Shown here piece by piece: positions 42,748 through 51,207 of a stretch of DNA of 64,000 nt. Source of the stretch: Devosia ureilytica (GTDB taxonomy: Bacteria > Pseudomonadota > Alphaproteobacteria > Rhizobiales > Devosiaceae); assembly GCF_024273195.1 (NCBI RefSeq), contig NZ_JAMZCU010000006.1, forward strand, positions 124,001 to 188,000, in the 5' to 3' direction. A program made the position numbers and the translations under genes. The notes beneath the pieces are model-generated. The model saw only the letters and a list, made by a program, of their open reading frames with translations, did not search any database and was not told the DNA's origin. How positions within the stretch are numbered: position 1 is the stretch's first letter; each line of letters starts with the position of its first letter.

Positions 42748-43896
42748 TCAGAAAAGACTCATCTGCGGGCTGTCCACCTTGGGCGCCTCGAAGAGGTCGG
42801 CCCGAAGCGGCGGCAGTTTTGCCTCGAGGCCATAGCGCTCGCGCGCTTTCTCGAAGCGCTGGCGCAGCAGCGTCGCGTATGGGCCCTCGCCGGTCATGCG
42901 CGTACCCCAGCGCGAGTCGTAGTCCTTGCCGCCGCGCGTATCGCGCACCAGCGAAAGCACATGGCGGACCCGGTCGGGGAAATGCCGCAATAGCCATTCG
43001 CGGAACACGTCGCGCACCTCGCCCGGCAGGCGCAGAAGGATCATTGAGGCGCTGACCGCGCCCTGCGCCTTGCCGGCGTCGAGGATGCGTTCAAGTTCCA
43101 TGTCATTGATTGCCGGGATCATTGGCGAGGCAAAAATGGCTGTCGGGATGCCGGCTTCTGACAGAAGCCGGATCGCTTCGAGCCGCCGTGCCGGCGAGGA
43201 TGCGCGCGGCTCCATCTTGCGGCTCAGCTTGTGATCCATCGAGGTCACCGAGATCGCCACCTTGACCAGGCCCAGCTTAGCCAGTTCGGTCAGCAGGTCG
43301 AGGTCGCGCAGGATCAGCGCCGATTTGGTTGTGATCATCACCGGATGCCGGGTTTCCAGCATGACTTCGAGAATACCGCGCGTCAGCTTGTGCGTGCGTT
43401 CCGCCGGCTGGTAGGGGTCGGTATTGGTGCCCATGGCGATGGGCTTGGGCCGGTAGTTCTTCGCCGACAGTTCGGCCCGCAGGGCCTCGACCGCATTGGC
43501 CTTCACATAGATGTCGCGCTCGAAATCGATCCCTGCCGAATGCCCCAGATAGGCATGGGTGGGCCGCGCGAAACAATAGGAGCAGCCGTGCTCGCAACCG
43601 CGATAGGCATTGATCGAGCGCTCGAAGCCGATGTCGGGACTGTCATTGGTGGTGATGATGGATTTGGCGCGCTCGATATGCTCGATCGTCTCGAGCACCG
43701 GCATCGGCTCGACGCTCCCCCAACCATCGTCGAAGCTGTCGCGCTGGTGCGGCTCGAACCGGCCCACGCGATTGCTTTGGGCGCCGCGTCCGCGAATGCG
43801 GTCGGGCTGCATCAGCTCGCGCCGCGCCAGATCGGCGTCGCGGCTGCGGCTCAGGCGTTCAAGGGCTTCAAAAGAGGGGGCCTGATAGGGGGCCAT
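42748..43896 (-). CDS. PA0069-family radical SAM protein
   Basis: A 382-residue radical SAM enzyme of the PA0069 family; the reaction is not established, although relation to the spore photoproduct lyase-like branch has been noted. Seen: the 4Fe-4S ligands in YRGCEHGCSYCFARPTHAYL (CxxxCxxC), FERDIYVKANAVEALRAEL, AMGTNTDPYQPAERTHKLTR and FASPMIPAINDMELERIL. ATG 43896 with AGGAGA eight bases upstream is preferred over a start 31 codons earlier. Often found near rnhB and ccrM in Hyphomicrobiales. Confidence 0.92.
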   Translation of the reverse strand: MAPYQAPSFEALERLSRSRDADLARRELMQPDRIRGRGAQSNRVGRFEPHQRDSFDDGWGSVEPMPVLETIEHIERAKSIITTNDSPDIGFERSINAYRGCEHGCSYCFARPTHAYLGHSAGIDFERDIYVKANAVEALRAELSAKNYRPKPIAMGTNTDPYQPAERTHKLTRGILEVMLETRHPVMITTKSALILRDLDLLTELAKLGLVKVAISVTSMDHKLSRKMEPRASSPARRLEAIRLLSEAGIPTAIFASPMIPAINDMELERILDAGKAQGAVSASMILLRLPGEVRDVFREWLLRHFPDRVRHVLSLVRDTRGGKDYDSRWGTRMTGEGPYATLLRQRFEKARERYGLEAKLPPLRADLFEAPKVDSPQMSLF

Positions 43897-44276
43897 GGTC
43901 CTGTCTCCTGGCTGCGCGCCGGACGGAATCGACTTTCCTCCAACGCCTCGGAATGCTATCAGGTTGCCGAGAACAGAACAAGAACACAACTACGCTATTC
44001 GCTCTTGTTGACCCCGATATCGGCATGGCGCCCATGCATTACAAGACTTTACGGCGCGCCCCTTCGGGCGTAGACAACCGCGCCCCGCCCGGCTCATTCA
44101 GCCTATTGCACATCGCGCTCCCGGCCTCGTCTCCAGCACCCGAGCGGCCCGCGCGCCAGACTATTTATTCGCTGCTGACAGTGCCTGTCGCAGAAAATTC
44201 GGACACCAGATGTCGAAACGCGGCGGCCCGACCCGTCGCATGGTCGACACGCTATTCGTGATTGAGGGAATTGAAG
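43897..44276. other. Intergenic region before MFS efflux gene
   Basis: These 380 bases between divergent genes contain two adjacent palindromes at 44014-44037 and the GAGGGA ribosome site of the MFS gene at 44265-44270. I see no convincing -35/-10 pair and no gene. Confidence 0.5.
44014..44037. promoter_or_regulatory. Adjacent palindromes, possible operator
   Basis: CCGATATCGG (44014-44023) abuts GCATGG-CGC-CCATGC (44023-44037). Two contiguous palindromes between divergent genes, one of them a multidrug pump, could bind a regulator; no local regulator gene is present. Confidence 0.3.
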
Positions 44277-45764
44277 ATGACAATGGAAGCCACCATGGAT
44301 GCCGTGCCCGACACCGCACCGCACCATCCTGCCAACGCCGCGCGCAACAAGCTGGTGATCGCCATTTTGCTGGTGTCCACCTTCGTGGTGTTTCTCAACG
44401 AAACCATCATGAGCGTAGCCATTCCCCATCTGATGAAGGACCTGGGGGTCACTGCCAGCGCCGCTCAGTGGCTGACCACGGCATTCCTTCTGACCATGGC
44501 CGTGGTGATCCCGATCACCGGCTTCCTGCTGCAGCGCCTCAATACGAGGCCCATCTTCCTCCTGGCCATTTCCATCTTCACGCTGGGCACGCTGATCTGC
44601 GCGCTGGCGCCGGGGCTGGAGCTGTTGGTGGCCGGTCGCGTCGTTCAGGCCGTCGGCACCGCCATCATGATGCCGCTTCTCATGACCACCGTCATGACCC
44701 TGGTGCCGCCGGAGTCGCGCGGCAAGACCATGGGCAATATCTCCATCGTCATGTCGGTGGCCCCGGCCATCGGCCCGACCATTGGCGGGTTTATCCTCGC
44801 CAATTTTGACTGGCGCTTCATGTTCTATTTTACCCTGCCGATTGCCCTTGGCGCGCTGCTGCTGGGCGCCACCCGCATTCGCAATGTGTCGACTCCGCGC
44901 TATGCACCGCTCGATTATCTCTCGGTCGTGCTCTCGGCGCTGGCTTTTGGCGGCCTTGTCTATGGGCTTTCCGGCCTTGGCGAGAGCTTCGTCCATGTCG
45001 GCGAACCCAGCGCGGTGCCGGTCTGGGCGCCAATTGTGGTGGGCGTCGTCGCCATGGCCATTTTCGTCTGGCGCCAGTTCGTGCTGCAGCGTGACGACAA
45101 GGCGTTGCTCGACCTGCGCGTCTTCGCCTCGCGCAATTACACTGTCTCGGTCTCGATGATGCTGATCGCCATGATGGCGCTGTTTGGCACGGTCATTCTC
45201 CTGCCCATCTATACCCAGAACGTTGTCGGCCTTGACACGCTGCAAACCGGCCTGCTGCTGCTGCCCGGTGGCCTTATCATGGGTCTGCTCGGTCCCGTGG
45301 TCGGTCGCCTGTTCGACCGCGTCGGCCCGACCGTGCTGGCCGTGCCGGGCGCCATTCTGGTCTCGGCCGTGCTTTGGGCGCTGACCACCGTGGGGCAGGA
45401 CACCTCGCCCTGGGCGCTGCTGGCCGGCCATGTCGTGCTCAGCGTCGGCCTGGCGCTGATCTTCACGCCAGTCTTCACCTCGTCCATGGGCTCGGTGCGC
45501 GCCGAACTCTATTCTCATGCCTCCGCCGTGCTCGGTTCGGTACAGCAATTGGCGGGTGCGGCGGGCATCGCCCTCTTCATCGCGCTGATGACCATCCGCA
45601 CCGCGGCACTCAGCGCAGAGGGGATTGATCCGGTCGAGGCTCTCGCCGGCGGCATTCGCCTCGCCTTCCTCGTCGGCGCCATCATCTCGCTGTTCGCCAT
45701 TGTTGCGGCTTTCTTCATCCGCAAGCCCGAAGGCGGCATGCCGGGGCACGGCGGCGGGCACTAA
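44277..45764 (+). CDS. DHA2-family MFS multidrug efflux transporter
   Basis: A 495-residue major facilitator of the 14-helix EmrB/QacA (DHA2) type, a proton-drug antiporter. Seen: motif D1-like VVFLNETIMSVAIPHLM, AQWLTTAFLLTMAVVIPITG, motif A-like FLLQRLNTRPIFLLA, motif C-like IVMSVAPAIGPTIGGFILA, and a His/Gly-rich tail (GGMPGHGGGH). ATG 44277 with GAGGGA six bases upstream is preferred over TTG 44262. A strong terminator follows; no adjacent membrane-fusion protein or TetR gene is present. Confidence 0.92.
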   Translation: MTMEATMDAVPDTAPHHPANAARNKLVIAILLVSTFVVFLNETIMSVAIPHLMKDLGVTASAAQWLTTAFLLTMAVVIPITGFLLQRLNTRPIFLLAISIFTLGTLICALAPGLELLVAGRVVQAVGTAIMMPLLMTTVMTLVPPESRGKTMGNISIVMSVAPAIGPTIGGFILANFDWRFMFYFTLPIALGALLLGATRIRNVSTPRYAPLDYLSVVLSALAFGGLVYGLSGLGESFVHVGEPSAVPVWAPIVVGVVAMAIFVWRQFVLQRDDKALLDLRVFASRNYTVSVSMMLIAMMALFGTVILLPIYTQNVVGLDTLQTGLLLLPGGLIMGLLGPVVGRLFDRVGPTVLAVPGAILVSAVLWALTTVGQDTSPWALLAGHVVLSVGLALIFTPVFTSSMGSVRAELYSHASAVLGSVQQLAGAAGIALFIALMTIRTAALSAEGIDPVEALAGGIRLAFLVGAIISLFAIVAAFFIRKPEGGMPGHGGGH

Positions 45765-45786
45765 CCAGCCGGCAATTCAATGATCA

Positions 45787-45817
45787 GGGCGCCGGAGCCA
45801 TCCGGCGCCCTTTTTTT
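45787..45817 (+). terminator. Intrinsic terminator of MFS efflux gene
   Basis: A perfect 10-bp stem GGGCGCCGGA/TCCGGCGCCC with a GCCA loop and seven T residues. The following 229 bases to the LysR gene hold no gene that I can support. Confidence 0.92.
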
Positions 45818-46046
45818 GGCGGCCTGGCCCCGGCCAACAATTTGCATTGACGTCTCGTGCTTGCCTTCCGGCGCGATCGCCGTGACGCCGGCGTGCTGAT
45901 GATCAATATCCATGTCTTCAAGCGGGCCAACGACACCCATTGCCATGCCAAGCGCTTTTACGAAGCCAAGCCCAGCGGCTGGTGGTCGTCGCCGATGCCC
46001 CCCGCGAATCGGTATCCATGGCGGCTTAGGACCATTCTTCAGCGGG

Positions 46047-46949
46047 TCACGAATGGGCGCCAAGCGCATGGCGAATGAACTCGATTGTGGCGCGCACACG
46101 CCTGGGTTGGTAGGCACGGGCCGGATAGACCAGCCATGCCGCGCTTGCCGTTGGGCCGGGCGACAGGCGGTGCTGGGGCAACAGGCTCGCAAGCCGTCCC
46201 TTCTCGATGTCCGCATCGACCAGCCAATCGGCGAGCAGGGCGATGCCCGCACCGGCAAGGCAGGCGCCGCGCACGGCCAAGGGCGAACTGAGGGACAGCG
46301 GGGCGGCAATCGTGAATGCCCTGGCGGGCGCATTGGGCAGCACTTCGTACCAGCGCCGGGTGAGGTCAGGCAGGGAATAGCTGATGCAGGGCATGGTGGT
46401 CAGCTCGTCGACGCTCGCTGGTGCTCCGTGCCGCCTGACAAATTCTGGCGCGGCGCAGACCCGATAATGCGTGGGGTGCAGCCGCGCAGCCACGACATCA
46501 CTCTCAATTTCAGGACCATGCCGAATGGCAAGATCAATGGCTTCGGCAACCAGATCGAGCCTGGCATCGGTAAGGATCAGATCCAGCTCAAGTCCGGGGA
46601 ACTGCTCTCGAAACAACCCGAGCAGAGGGGCAATCCTGCGCTCTCCATAGGCCACTGAAGCGGACATTCGCAGGCGCCCGACAAGCGCGGTTGTGGCCGC
46701 TCCGGCTGCATCCTTCATGACCTCCAGTTCTGCGAGAACCTGCCTTGCATGTCCAAGAATCTGATGGCCGACTTCGGTCAGTGCGACGCTGCGTGTGCTG
46801 CGCTGGAACAGACGGGCGCCCAGTTGCCGCTCCAGCGCAGCAATCTGGCGCGACACTGTCGAGGGATCCGTATCGTGGTCTTCAGCGGCGGCGGCAAAGC
46901 TCAGCCGTTCCGCCACGGTCACAAAAAGCTCAAGAGACTGCACATTCAT
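46047..46949 (-). CDS. LysR-family transcriptional regulator
   Basis: A 300-residue LysR-type regulator. Seen: helix-turn-helix MNVQSLELFVTVAERLSFAA then DTDPSTVSRQIAALERQLGA, LFQRSTRSVALTEVGHQIL, and an effector domain from GRLRMSASVAYGERRIAPLL with the typical AIRHGPEIESDVVAARLHP. It resembles the subgroup that controls oxidoreductase genes divergently. It is separated by 97 bases from the redoxin-SDR pair and is its likely regulator. Confidence 0.9.
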   Translation of the reverse strand: MNVQSLELFVTVAERLSFAAAAEDHDTDPSTVSRQIAALERQLGARLFQRSTRSVALTEVGHQILGHARQVLAELEVMKDAAGAATTALVGRLRMSASVAYGERRIAPLLGLFREQFPGLELDLILTDARLDLVAEAIDLAIRHGPEIESDVVAARLHPTHYRVCAAPEFVRRHGAPASVDELTTMPCISYSLPDLTRRWYEVLPNAPARAFTIAAPLSLSSPLAVRGACLAGAGIALLADWLVDADIEKGRLASLLPQHRLSPGPTASAAWLVYPARAYQPRRVRATIEFIRHALGAHS

Positions 46950-47046
46950 TGCTGTAAATCTCGCAATAGTGTGGTTCCTTTTCAGTCATTTATACCAAAA
47001 ATCGCATGAAATATACACGGGGCCTCAACCTTCGGAGCCTCATTTC

Positions 47047-47559
47047 ATGTCCCACATTCCACTTCTCCCCGGCCAAATCCCGCCCGCCATTACGCTGGCC
47101 CTGAATGGAGGCGGTCAGGTTTCGTTCGCCGCGCCGGGGTGGCGATTGTTTGTCGTCTATCGGGGCGCCCATTGTCCGATGTGCCGTGCCTACCTTGCGC
47201 AGGCCGAGTCGTTTCGCGCCCACTTCGCTGCCGCTGGCATAGAACTGGTTCTTGCATCCGCCGATACTGCAGAGCAGACCACCGCCCTGATGGCGGAAAC
47301 GGGTTATGCCGGCCCTGTTGCGATCAATCTCGCGCCTGAACATATGGCCATGCTCGGCCTGTTCATAACCGACGCTGGCGTGGCGGGCGCGCCCCGGCAA
47401 TTTGCTGAGCCTGCGGCCTTCGCCGTAGACGGGGACGGGCGGCTTCACGCGATTCAGATCAGCAACGCACCCTATGCTCGACCCGATCTGCAGGCCTTGC
47501 TGTCCGGTCTCGTTTATGACCGGGACAACGGTGTGGCCGCACGCGGTGCCATGCGATGA
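47047..47559 (+). CDS. Redoxin/peroxiredoxin-like protein
   Basis: A 170-residue AhpC/TSA-like thioredoxin-fold protein. Seen: LFVVYRGAHCPMCRAYLAQA, with a CPMC motif in place of a canonical peroxiredoxin PxxxTxxC, then a peroxiredoxin-type continuation IELVLASADTAEQTTALMAE and a Pro-rich cis-Pro-like region. It may reduce peroxides or act as a disulfide reductase. ATG 47047 has GGAG nine bases upstream. Its stop overlaps the SDR start by four bases. Upstream in-frame codons run back across the LysR promoter and are discarded. Confidence 0.85.
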   Translation: MSHIPLLPGQIPPAITLALNGGGQVSFAAPGWRLFVVYRGAHCPMCRAYLAQAESFRAHFAAAGIELVLASADTAEQTTALMAETGYAGPVAINLAPEHMAMLGLFITDAGVAGAPRQFAEPAAFAVDGDGRLHAIQISNAPYARPDLQALLSGLVYDRDNGVAARGAMR

Positions 47560-48317
47560 GCACTGCGGCGGCGGGGAGTTTTGCTGGCAGGGTGGTGCTG
47601 ATCACCGGAGCCAACAGGGGCATAGGGCACGCAACTGGGCGACGGTTCCACGACAGTGGCGCCAAGGTCGTGCTGCTCAATCGGAGTGCAAGCGTGCCTG
47701 CGATGGTCCTCGATGGAGCAGTCGAGTTGATCTGCGACGTGGCGGATTGGGTCGCTGTCGATCGGGCAATGACCCAGGTCGCGGAGCAGTTCGGGAGGTT
47801 GGATGTCGTCGTCAACAACGCCGGGACCATCGAGCCCATCGCCAGGATCGAGCAAAGCGATCCCGCGCTCTGGGCGCGCGTCATAGCGACAAACCTGGTG
47901 GGTGCCTACAATGTGGCGCGCGCTGCAATACCCATCATGCTGGACGGTGGCGGCGGAACCATTGTCAACATCAGCTCAGGTGCGGCGACCAGTCCATTGG
48001 AGGGCTGGAGCCATTATTGCGCGAGCAAGGCCGGGCTGCGCGCCCTTACGGCCTGTCTCGATCTGGAGTTGCGCGGCAAAGGCATCCGAGCGCTTGGCCT
48101 CAGCCCAGGAACGGTGGCAACCGATATGCAGGTCACCATCCGGCAATCGGGAATCAACCCGGTGAGCCGTCTGGCGCCGGACAGTCACATTCCGCCCGAG
48201 TGGGTTGCCCAGTCGATTGCCTGGCTGACCACCAGGGCGGCTGATCCGTTCCTTGGAACAGATTTCTCGCTCAAGACGGCAGAAGGGCGCGCCACGGTTG
48301 GATTGCCGGCGGTTTAG
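47556..48317 (+). CDS. Short-chain dehydrogenase/reductase
   Basis: A 253-residue classical SDR. Seen: the cofactor motif TGANRGIG, VVNNAGTIEPIARIEQSDPA, and the catalytic set NISSGAATSPLEGWSHYCASKAGLRAL (Ser, then YxxxK) described here by positions 140-166. LLNRSAS after the second strand suggests NADP(H) preference. It is translationally coupled to the redoxin gene and divergent from the LysR gene; substrate unknown. It overlaps the convergent moaB gene by four bases. Confidence 0.9.
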   Translation: MSTAAAGSFAGRVVLITGANRGIGHATGRRFHDSGAKVVLLNRSASVPAMVLDGAVELICDVADWVAVDRAMTQVAEQFGRLDVVVNNAGTIEPIARIEQSDPALWARVIATNLVGAYNVARAAIPIMLDGGGGTIVNISSGAATSPLEGWSHYCASKAGLRALTACLDLELRGKGIRALGLSPGTVATDMQVTIRQSGINPVSRLAPDSHIPPEWVAQSIAWLTTRAADPFLGTDFSLKTAEGRATVGLPAV

Positions 48318-48850
48318 CGTTCTGCCAGGCGCGGCATCAGCTCGACGAAATTGCACGGCTTGTGCCGGTAGTCGAGCTGGTGGGTGAGAATGCCTTCCCA
48401 GGCGTCGCGACAGGCGCCGCGCGAGCCGGGCAGGCAGAAGACGAACGTCGTCCCGATCAGCCCGGCCGTGGCCCGCGATTGCAACGACGACGTGCCCACG
48501 GTGGTCGCCGAATATTGGTGGAACAGGACCGAAAAGCCTTCCATCCGCTTGTCGAACAGCGGCTCGACAGCTTCTGGCGTAACGTCACGTCCCGAAAAAC
48601 CGGTGCCGCCGGTGGTGAGGATCACATCGACCCCAGGATTGGCCACCAGGGCCTGCACCGCAGCGCGAATGAGTTGAATGTCGTCACGCACCACCTGCCG
48701 CTCGAAACAGCTGTGACCATCGGCCTCCAGCAGCGATTTCAGCAGCGCGCCACCGGTATCGGTTTCAAGCGTGCGCGTGTCGGAAACGGCGATGACGGCG
48801 ATGGAAAGCGGCTTGAATGCCCGGTCCTCAAAGCTTGCCGTCTTGAACAT
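48314..48850 (-). CDS. moaB: MoaB-family molybdopterin protein
   Basis: A 178-residue protein of the MoaB/MogA fold, active in molybdenum cofactor synthesis (molybdopterin adenylylation in some organisms). Seen: IAVIAVSDTRTLETDTGGAL, VDVILTTGGTGFSGRDVTPE, and AGLIGTTFVFCLPGSRGACR. ATG 48850 has GAGGA about eight bases upstream, making the in-frame GTG at 48865 less likely. It overlaps the end of the MFS gene upstream by 23 bases and is probably cotranscribed with it. Confidence 0.92.
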   Translation of the reverse strand: MFKTASFEDRAFKPLSIAVIAVSDTRTLETDTGGALLKSLLEADGHSCFERQVVRDDIQLIRAAVQALVANPGVDVILTTGGTGFSGRDVTPEAVEPLFDKRMEGFSVLFHQYSATTVGTSSLQSRATAGLIGTTFVFCLPGSRGACRDAWEGILTHQLDYRHKPCNFVELMPRLAER

Positions 48851-50150
48851 CGCCGTGGTCCTCACTTGTTTCGATCAGCTCATCCGGCACCGGCGCTTCG
48901 CCGCCAATGGGATAGTCCTCGGCTTCACTATCAGCGCGCGGGTCCAGAGCAAAGCTCTCCGGCGTCGGCTGCTTGTCGCTCATGGGCTGGAAGGGTGCCT
49001 TGGTCGTATCGGGGCTCTTGCGCACGCGCATGCGCAGATATGCCGTGCCGCCCAGCGCGCCATGGAAGGTGGCAGTGACCACGAACAGGCCCACCGGCTG
49101 CCAGGCGCCCATGATCAGCGACGCGACGGCCGGACCAATGGCGAGGCCAAGCCCCAGGATCAGCAGCATGCCCCCGGCGATCTTGGCAAAATCGCCATCG
49201 CGGGCAAAGTCATTGGCGTGGGCCACGGCCACTGCATAGATGGGGTTGGCGGCAAAGCCATAGGCTGCGAACAGCACATACATGCCCCAACCGGCCTCAG
49301 GATTGATGATGGCGATCAGCGCCCCCACCACAGCGGCAAAGCCGGAGAGCCCGATCAGCACCAGCCGCCGGTCTATGCGGTCGGAGAGGCGCCCGAACGG
49401 CACCTGTGCCACCGCGCCCAATATGGCGGCAACGGCAAACAGCAGCGCAATGCCGCTGGCGTCCAGCCCCCGTTGATATCCATAAACCGGCGCCAGGGTG
49501 CCAAAGGCGCCATTGGCCATGCCGCAGGAAAAGGCCGCAATCGCTGCCACCGGCGAGGTGCGATAGAGTAGGCCCAGATCAAGCTTGGCCGATTGCAGCG
49601 GTCGCGGCTGCGGGCTGGACGTCAGCGCCGTCGGCAGCACCGCGCAGATGAAGCTGATGGCCCCCAAAACGAACGGCAGATAGCCGGCTGTTCCAGTGAC
49701 CGACATGGCGATCTGCCCCAGCGTCGAAGCGGCCATATTGATGGTCACATAGATCGAAAAGACCGTGCCGCGGCTTTTGTTATCGGCCACTTCATTGAGC
49801 CAGCTCTCGACAATCATGGCGGCGCCGGCAAAGCAGAAGCCGGACAAGGCGCGCAGCACGATCCAGCTGACATCGTTGATCCATAAAAGGTTGAGCAGGA
49901 TCGTAATGGTGCCGATGGCCGCCATGACCGAAAAAGCCCTGATATGCCCCACTTTGCGCACCACGAGGGGCACCGTCAGCGATCCCGCCACGAAGCCCAC
50001 CGACCAGCCGGTGCCGATCAGACCCAGGGCCAGCAGCGAAAATTCCTCCTCGGCGCCGCGCACGGAGAGCAACAGACCCTGAAGTCCCCCACCGAACATG
50101 AGCAGGGCGGAACCGAGAAACAGGGCATAAATCTTGATGACGGAAGCCAT
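48828..50150 (-). CDS. MFS transporter (YcaD-like)
   Basis: A 440-residue 12-helix major facilitator similar to YcaD and related sugar-phosphate or drug carriers. Seen: IYALFLGSALLMFGGGLQGL, GFVAGSLTVPLVVRKVGHIR, SWLNEVADNKSRGTVFSIYV and VPFGRLSDRIDRRLVLIG (motif A). It carries an acidic cytosolic tail of about 60 residues (ADSEAEDYPIGGEAPVPDEL). The substrate is not known. moaB follows with overlap. ATG 50150 is the family-like start. Confidence 0.88.
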   Translation of the reverse strand: MASVIKIYALFLGSALLMFGGGLQGLLLSVRGAEEEFSLLALGLIGTGWSVGFVAGSLTVPLVVRKVGHIRAFSVMAAIGTITILLNLLWINDVSWIVLRALSGFCFAGAAMIVESWLNEVADNKSRGTVFSIYVTINMAASTLGQIAMSVTGTAGYLPFVLGAISFICAVLPTALTSSPQPRPLQSAKLDLGLLYRTSPVAAIAAFSCGMANGAFGTLAPVYGYQRGLDASGIALLFAVAAILGAVAQVPFGRLSDRIDRRLVLIGLSGFAAVVGALIAIINPEAGWGMYVLFAAYGFAANPIYAVAVAHANDFARDGDFAKIAGGMLLILGLGLAIGPAVASLIMGAWQPVGLFVVTATFHGALGGTAYLRMRVRKSPDTTKAPFQPMSDKQPTPESFALDPRADSEAEDYPIGGEAPVPDELIETSEDHGDVQDGKL

Positions 50151-50230
50151 GACGCAATGGGCCTTCGCTGCAGCATGCCTCCCGAAAAGGATCGCCGGTT
50201 TCGGGACAGAGACATGGTATAAAACAGGAC

Positions 50231-50252
50231 CTGAAACGCGTGCGCTTCAGGG
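50231..50252 (-). terminator. Weak candidate terminator after UDG gene
   Basis: Inverted arms CCTGAA (50231-50236) and TTCAGG (50247-50252) flank a GC-rich loop and are followed on the minus strand by TCCTGTTTTAT. This is a modest terminator candidate between the UDG and MFS genes. Confidence 0.3.
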
Positions 50253-50323
50253 GTCGAACAGATGCAAATCACTCGAACGCGACCATAGCGCGTGAAGTTG
50301 CGCTGGATAGCCACCAATTCGCA

Positions 50324-51130
50324 TCAACCCAGCCCCAGGCTCTCCATCTTGACCCGAAAGCTCAGCAGATCCTTCCAGGCCTGCTGCTTGGCGGCAGGGG
50401 TGCGGAGCAAATAGGCCGGGTGGAGGGTGGGAAGCGCCTCGAACGCGTGGCTGCCGATGGTCAATTCCTGCCACTTGCCACGCATCTTGATGATGCCATT
50501 GCTCGATTTGAACACGGTCTGCATGGCCGGACCGCCCAGCGTCAGCACCAGTTTTGGCGCCACCAGTTCCACCTGCCGGTGCAGGAAGGGCAGGCACAGC
50601 TCCATTTCTTCGGGCGTCGGGGTGCGATTGCCCGGTGGCCGCCAGGGCACCGTGTTGACGATATAGACCGAGGTGCGATCAAGGCCGATGGCGCCCAGCA
50701 TGCGGTCGAGTAATTGCCCCGAGCGGCCCACGAACGGCTTGCCCTGCCGATCCTCCTCGGCGCCCGGCGCTTCCCCGATCAGCATGATCTTGGCCTCGGG
50801 ATTGCCATCGGCAAACACCAATTGGGTGGCGCGGAATTTCAGCCCGCAGCCATCATATGCTTCGAGCATGCCGCGCAACTCATCGAGCGATTGCGCCGAC
50901 GCGGCCAGCTGTCGCGCCTCGGCCGGATCGCCGCCAATGGGCCCGGTCGGTTGCGGCACGGGCGCAACAGGCGCGGCGCTGGCCCGCTGCACCATGGCAG
51001 CGGCGGCGGGCGGCTTTTGCGCAAAGCGATCCACCGGCTCGTCCAGCACGGCCAGATCAACCCCGGCAGCGCGATACCAGTCGAGCACCGATACCAGTTC
51101 GGCATTGTTGAGCGGGCGATCTTGAGACAT
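50324..51130 (-). CDS. Uracil-DNA glycosylase, family 4-like
   Basis: A 268-residue uracil-DNA glycosylase of the family 4 type, removing deaminated cytosine from DNA. Seen: motif [41 protein letters not shown], and motif [12 protein letters not shown] Pro/Ala-rich N-terminal region of about 85 residues precedes the domain. Of the four Fe-S cysteines usual in family 4, only DGCGLK and ELCLPF appear retained; the partner positions read Tyr and Trp, so the cluster is probably absent. It diverges from the ETF-QO gene. Confidence 0.88.
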   Translation of the reverse strand: MSQDRPLNNAELVSVLDWYRAAGVDLAVLDEPVDRFAQKPPAAAAMVQRASAAPVAPVPQPTGPIGGDPAEARQLAASAQSLDELRGMLEAYDGCGLKFRATQLVFADGNPEAKIMLIGEAPGAEEDRQGKPFVGRSGQLLDRMLGAIGLDRTSVYIVNTVPWRPPGNRTPTPEEMELCLPFLHRQVELVAPKLVLTLGGPAMQTVFKSSNGIIKMRGKWQELTIGSHAFEALPTLHPAYLLRTPAAKQQAWKDLLSFRVKMESLGLG

Positions 51131-51207
51131 TGCCCCCGTTATGTCACACCGCGTTTGAGGCGACCAGTCGCCATTCCCGAAGCCTTCGCTCCAAAGGTCA
51201 GTTATCC

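Noticed and set aside
43953..44261. 102-codon plus-strand frame in the gap before the MFS gene
   Set aside because: Low-complexity, no ribosome site and no recognisable motif; treated as non-coding.
44103..45761. 552-codon minus-strand frame opposite the MFS pump
   Set aside because: Composition typical of an antisense transporter (His, Arg, Gln-rich), no domain.
45818..46046. Possible gene remnant between the MFS and LysR genes
   Set aside because: Short open readings exist on both strands (for example one ending near 45857 on the minus strand), but none has a start with a ribosome site or a family motif.
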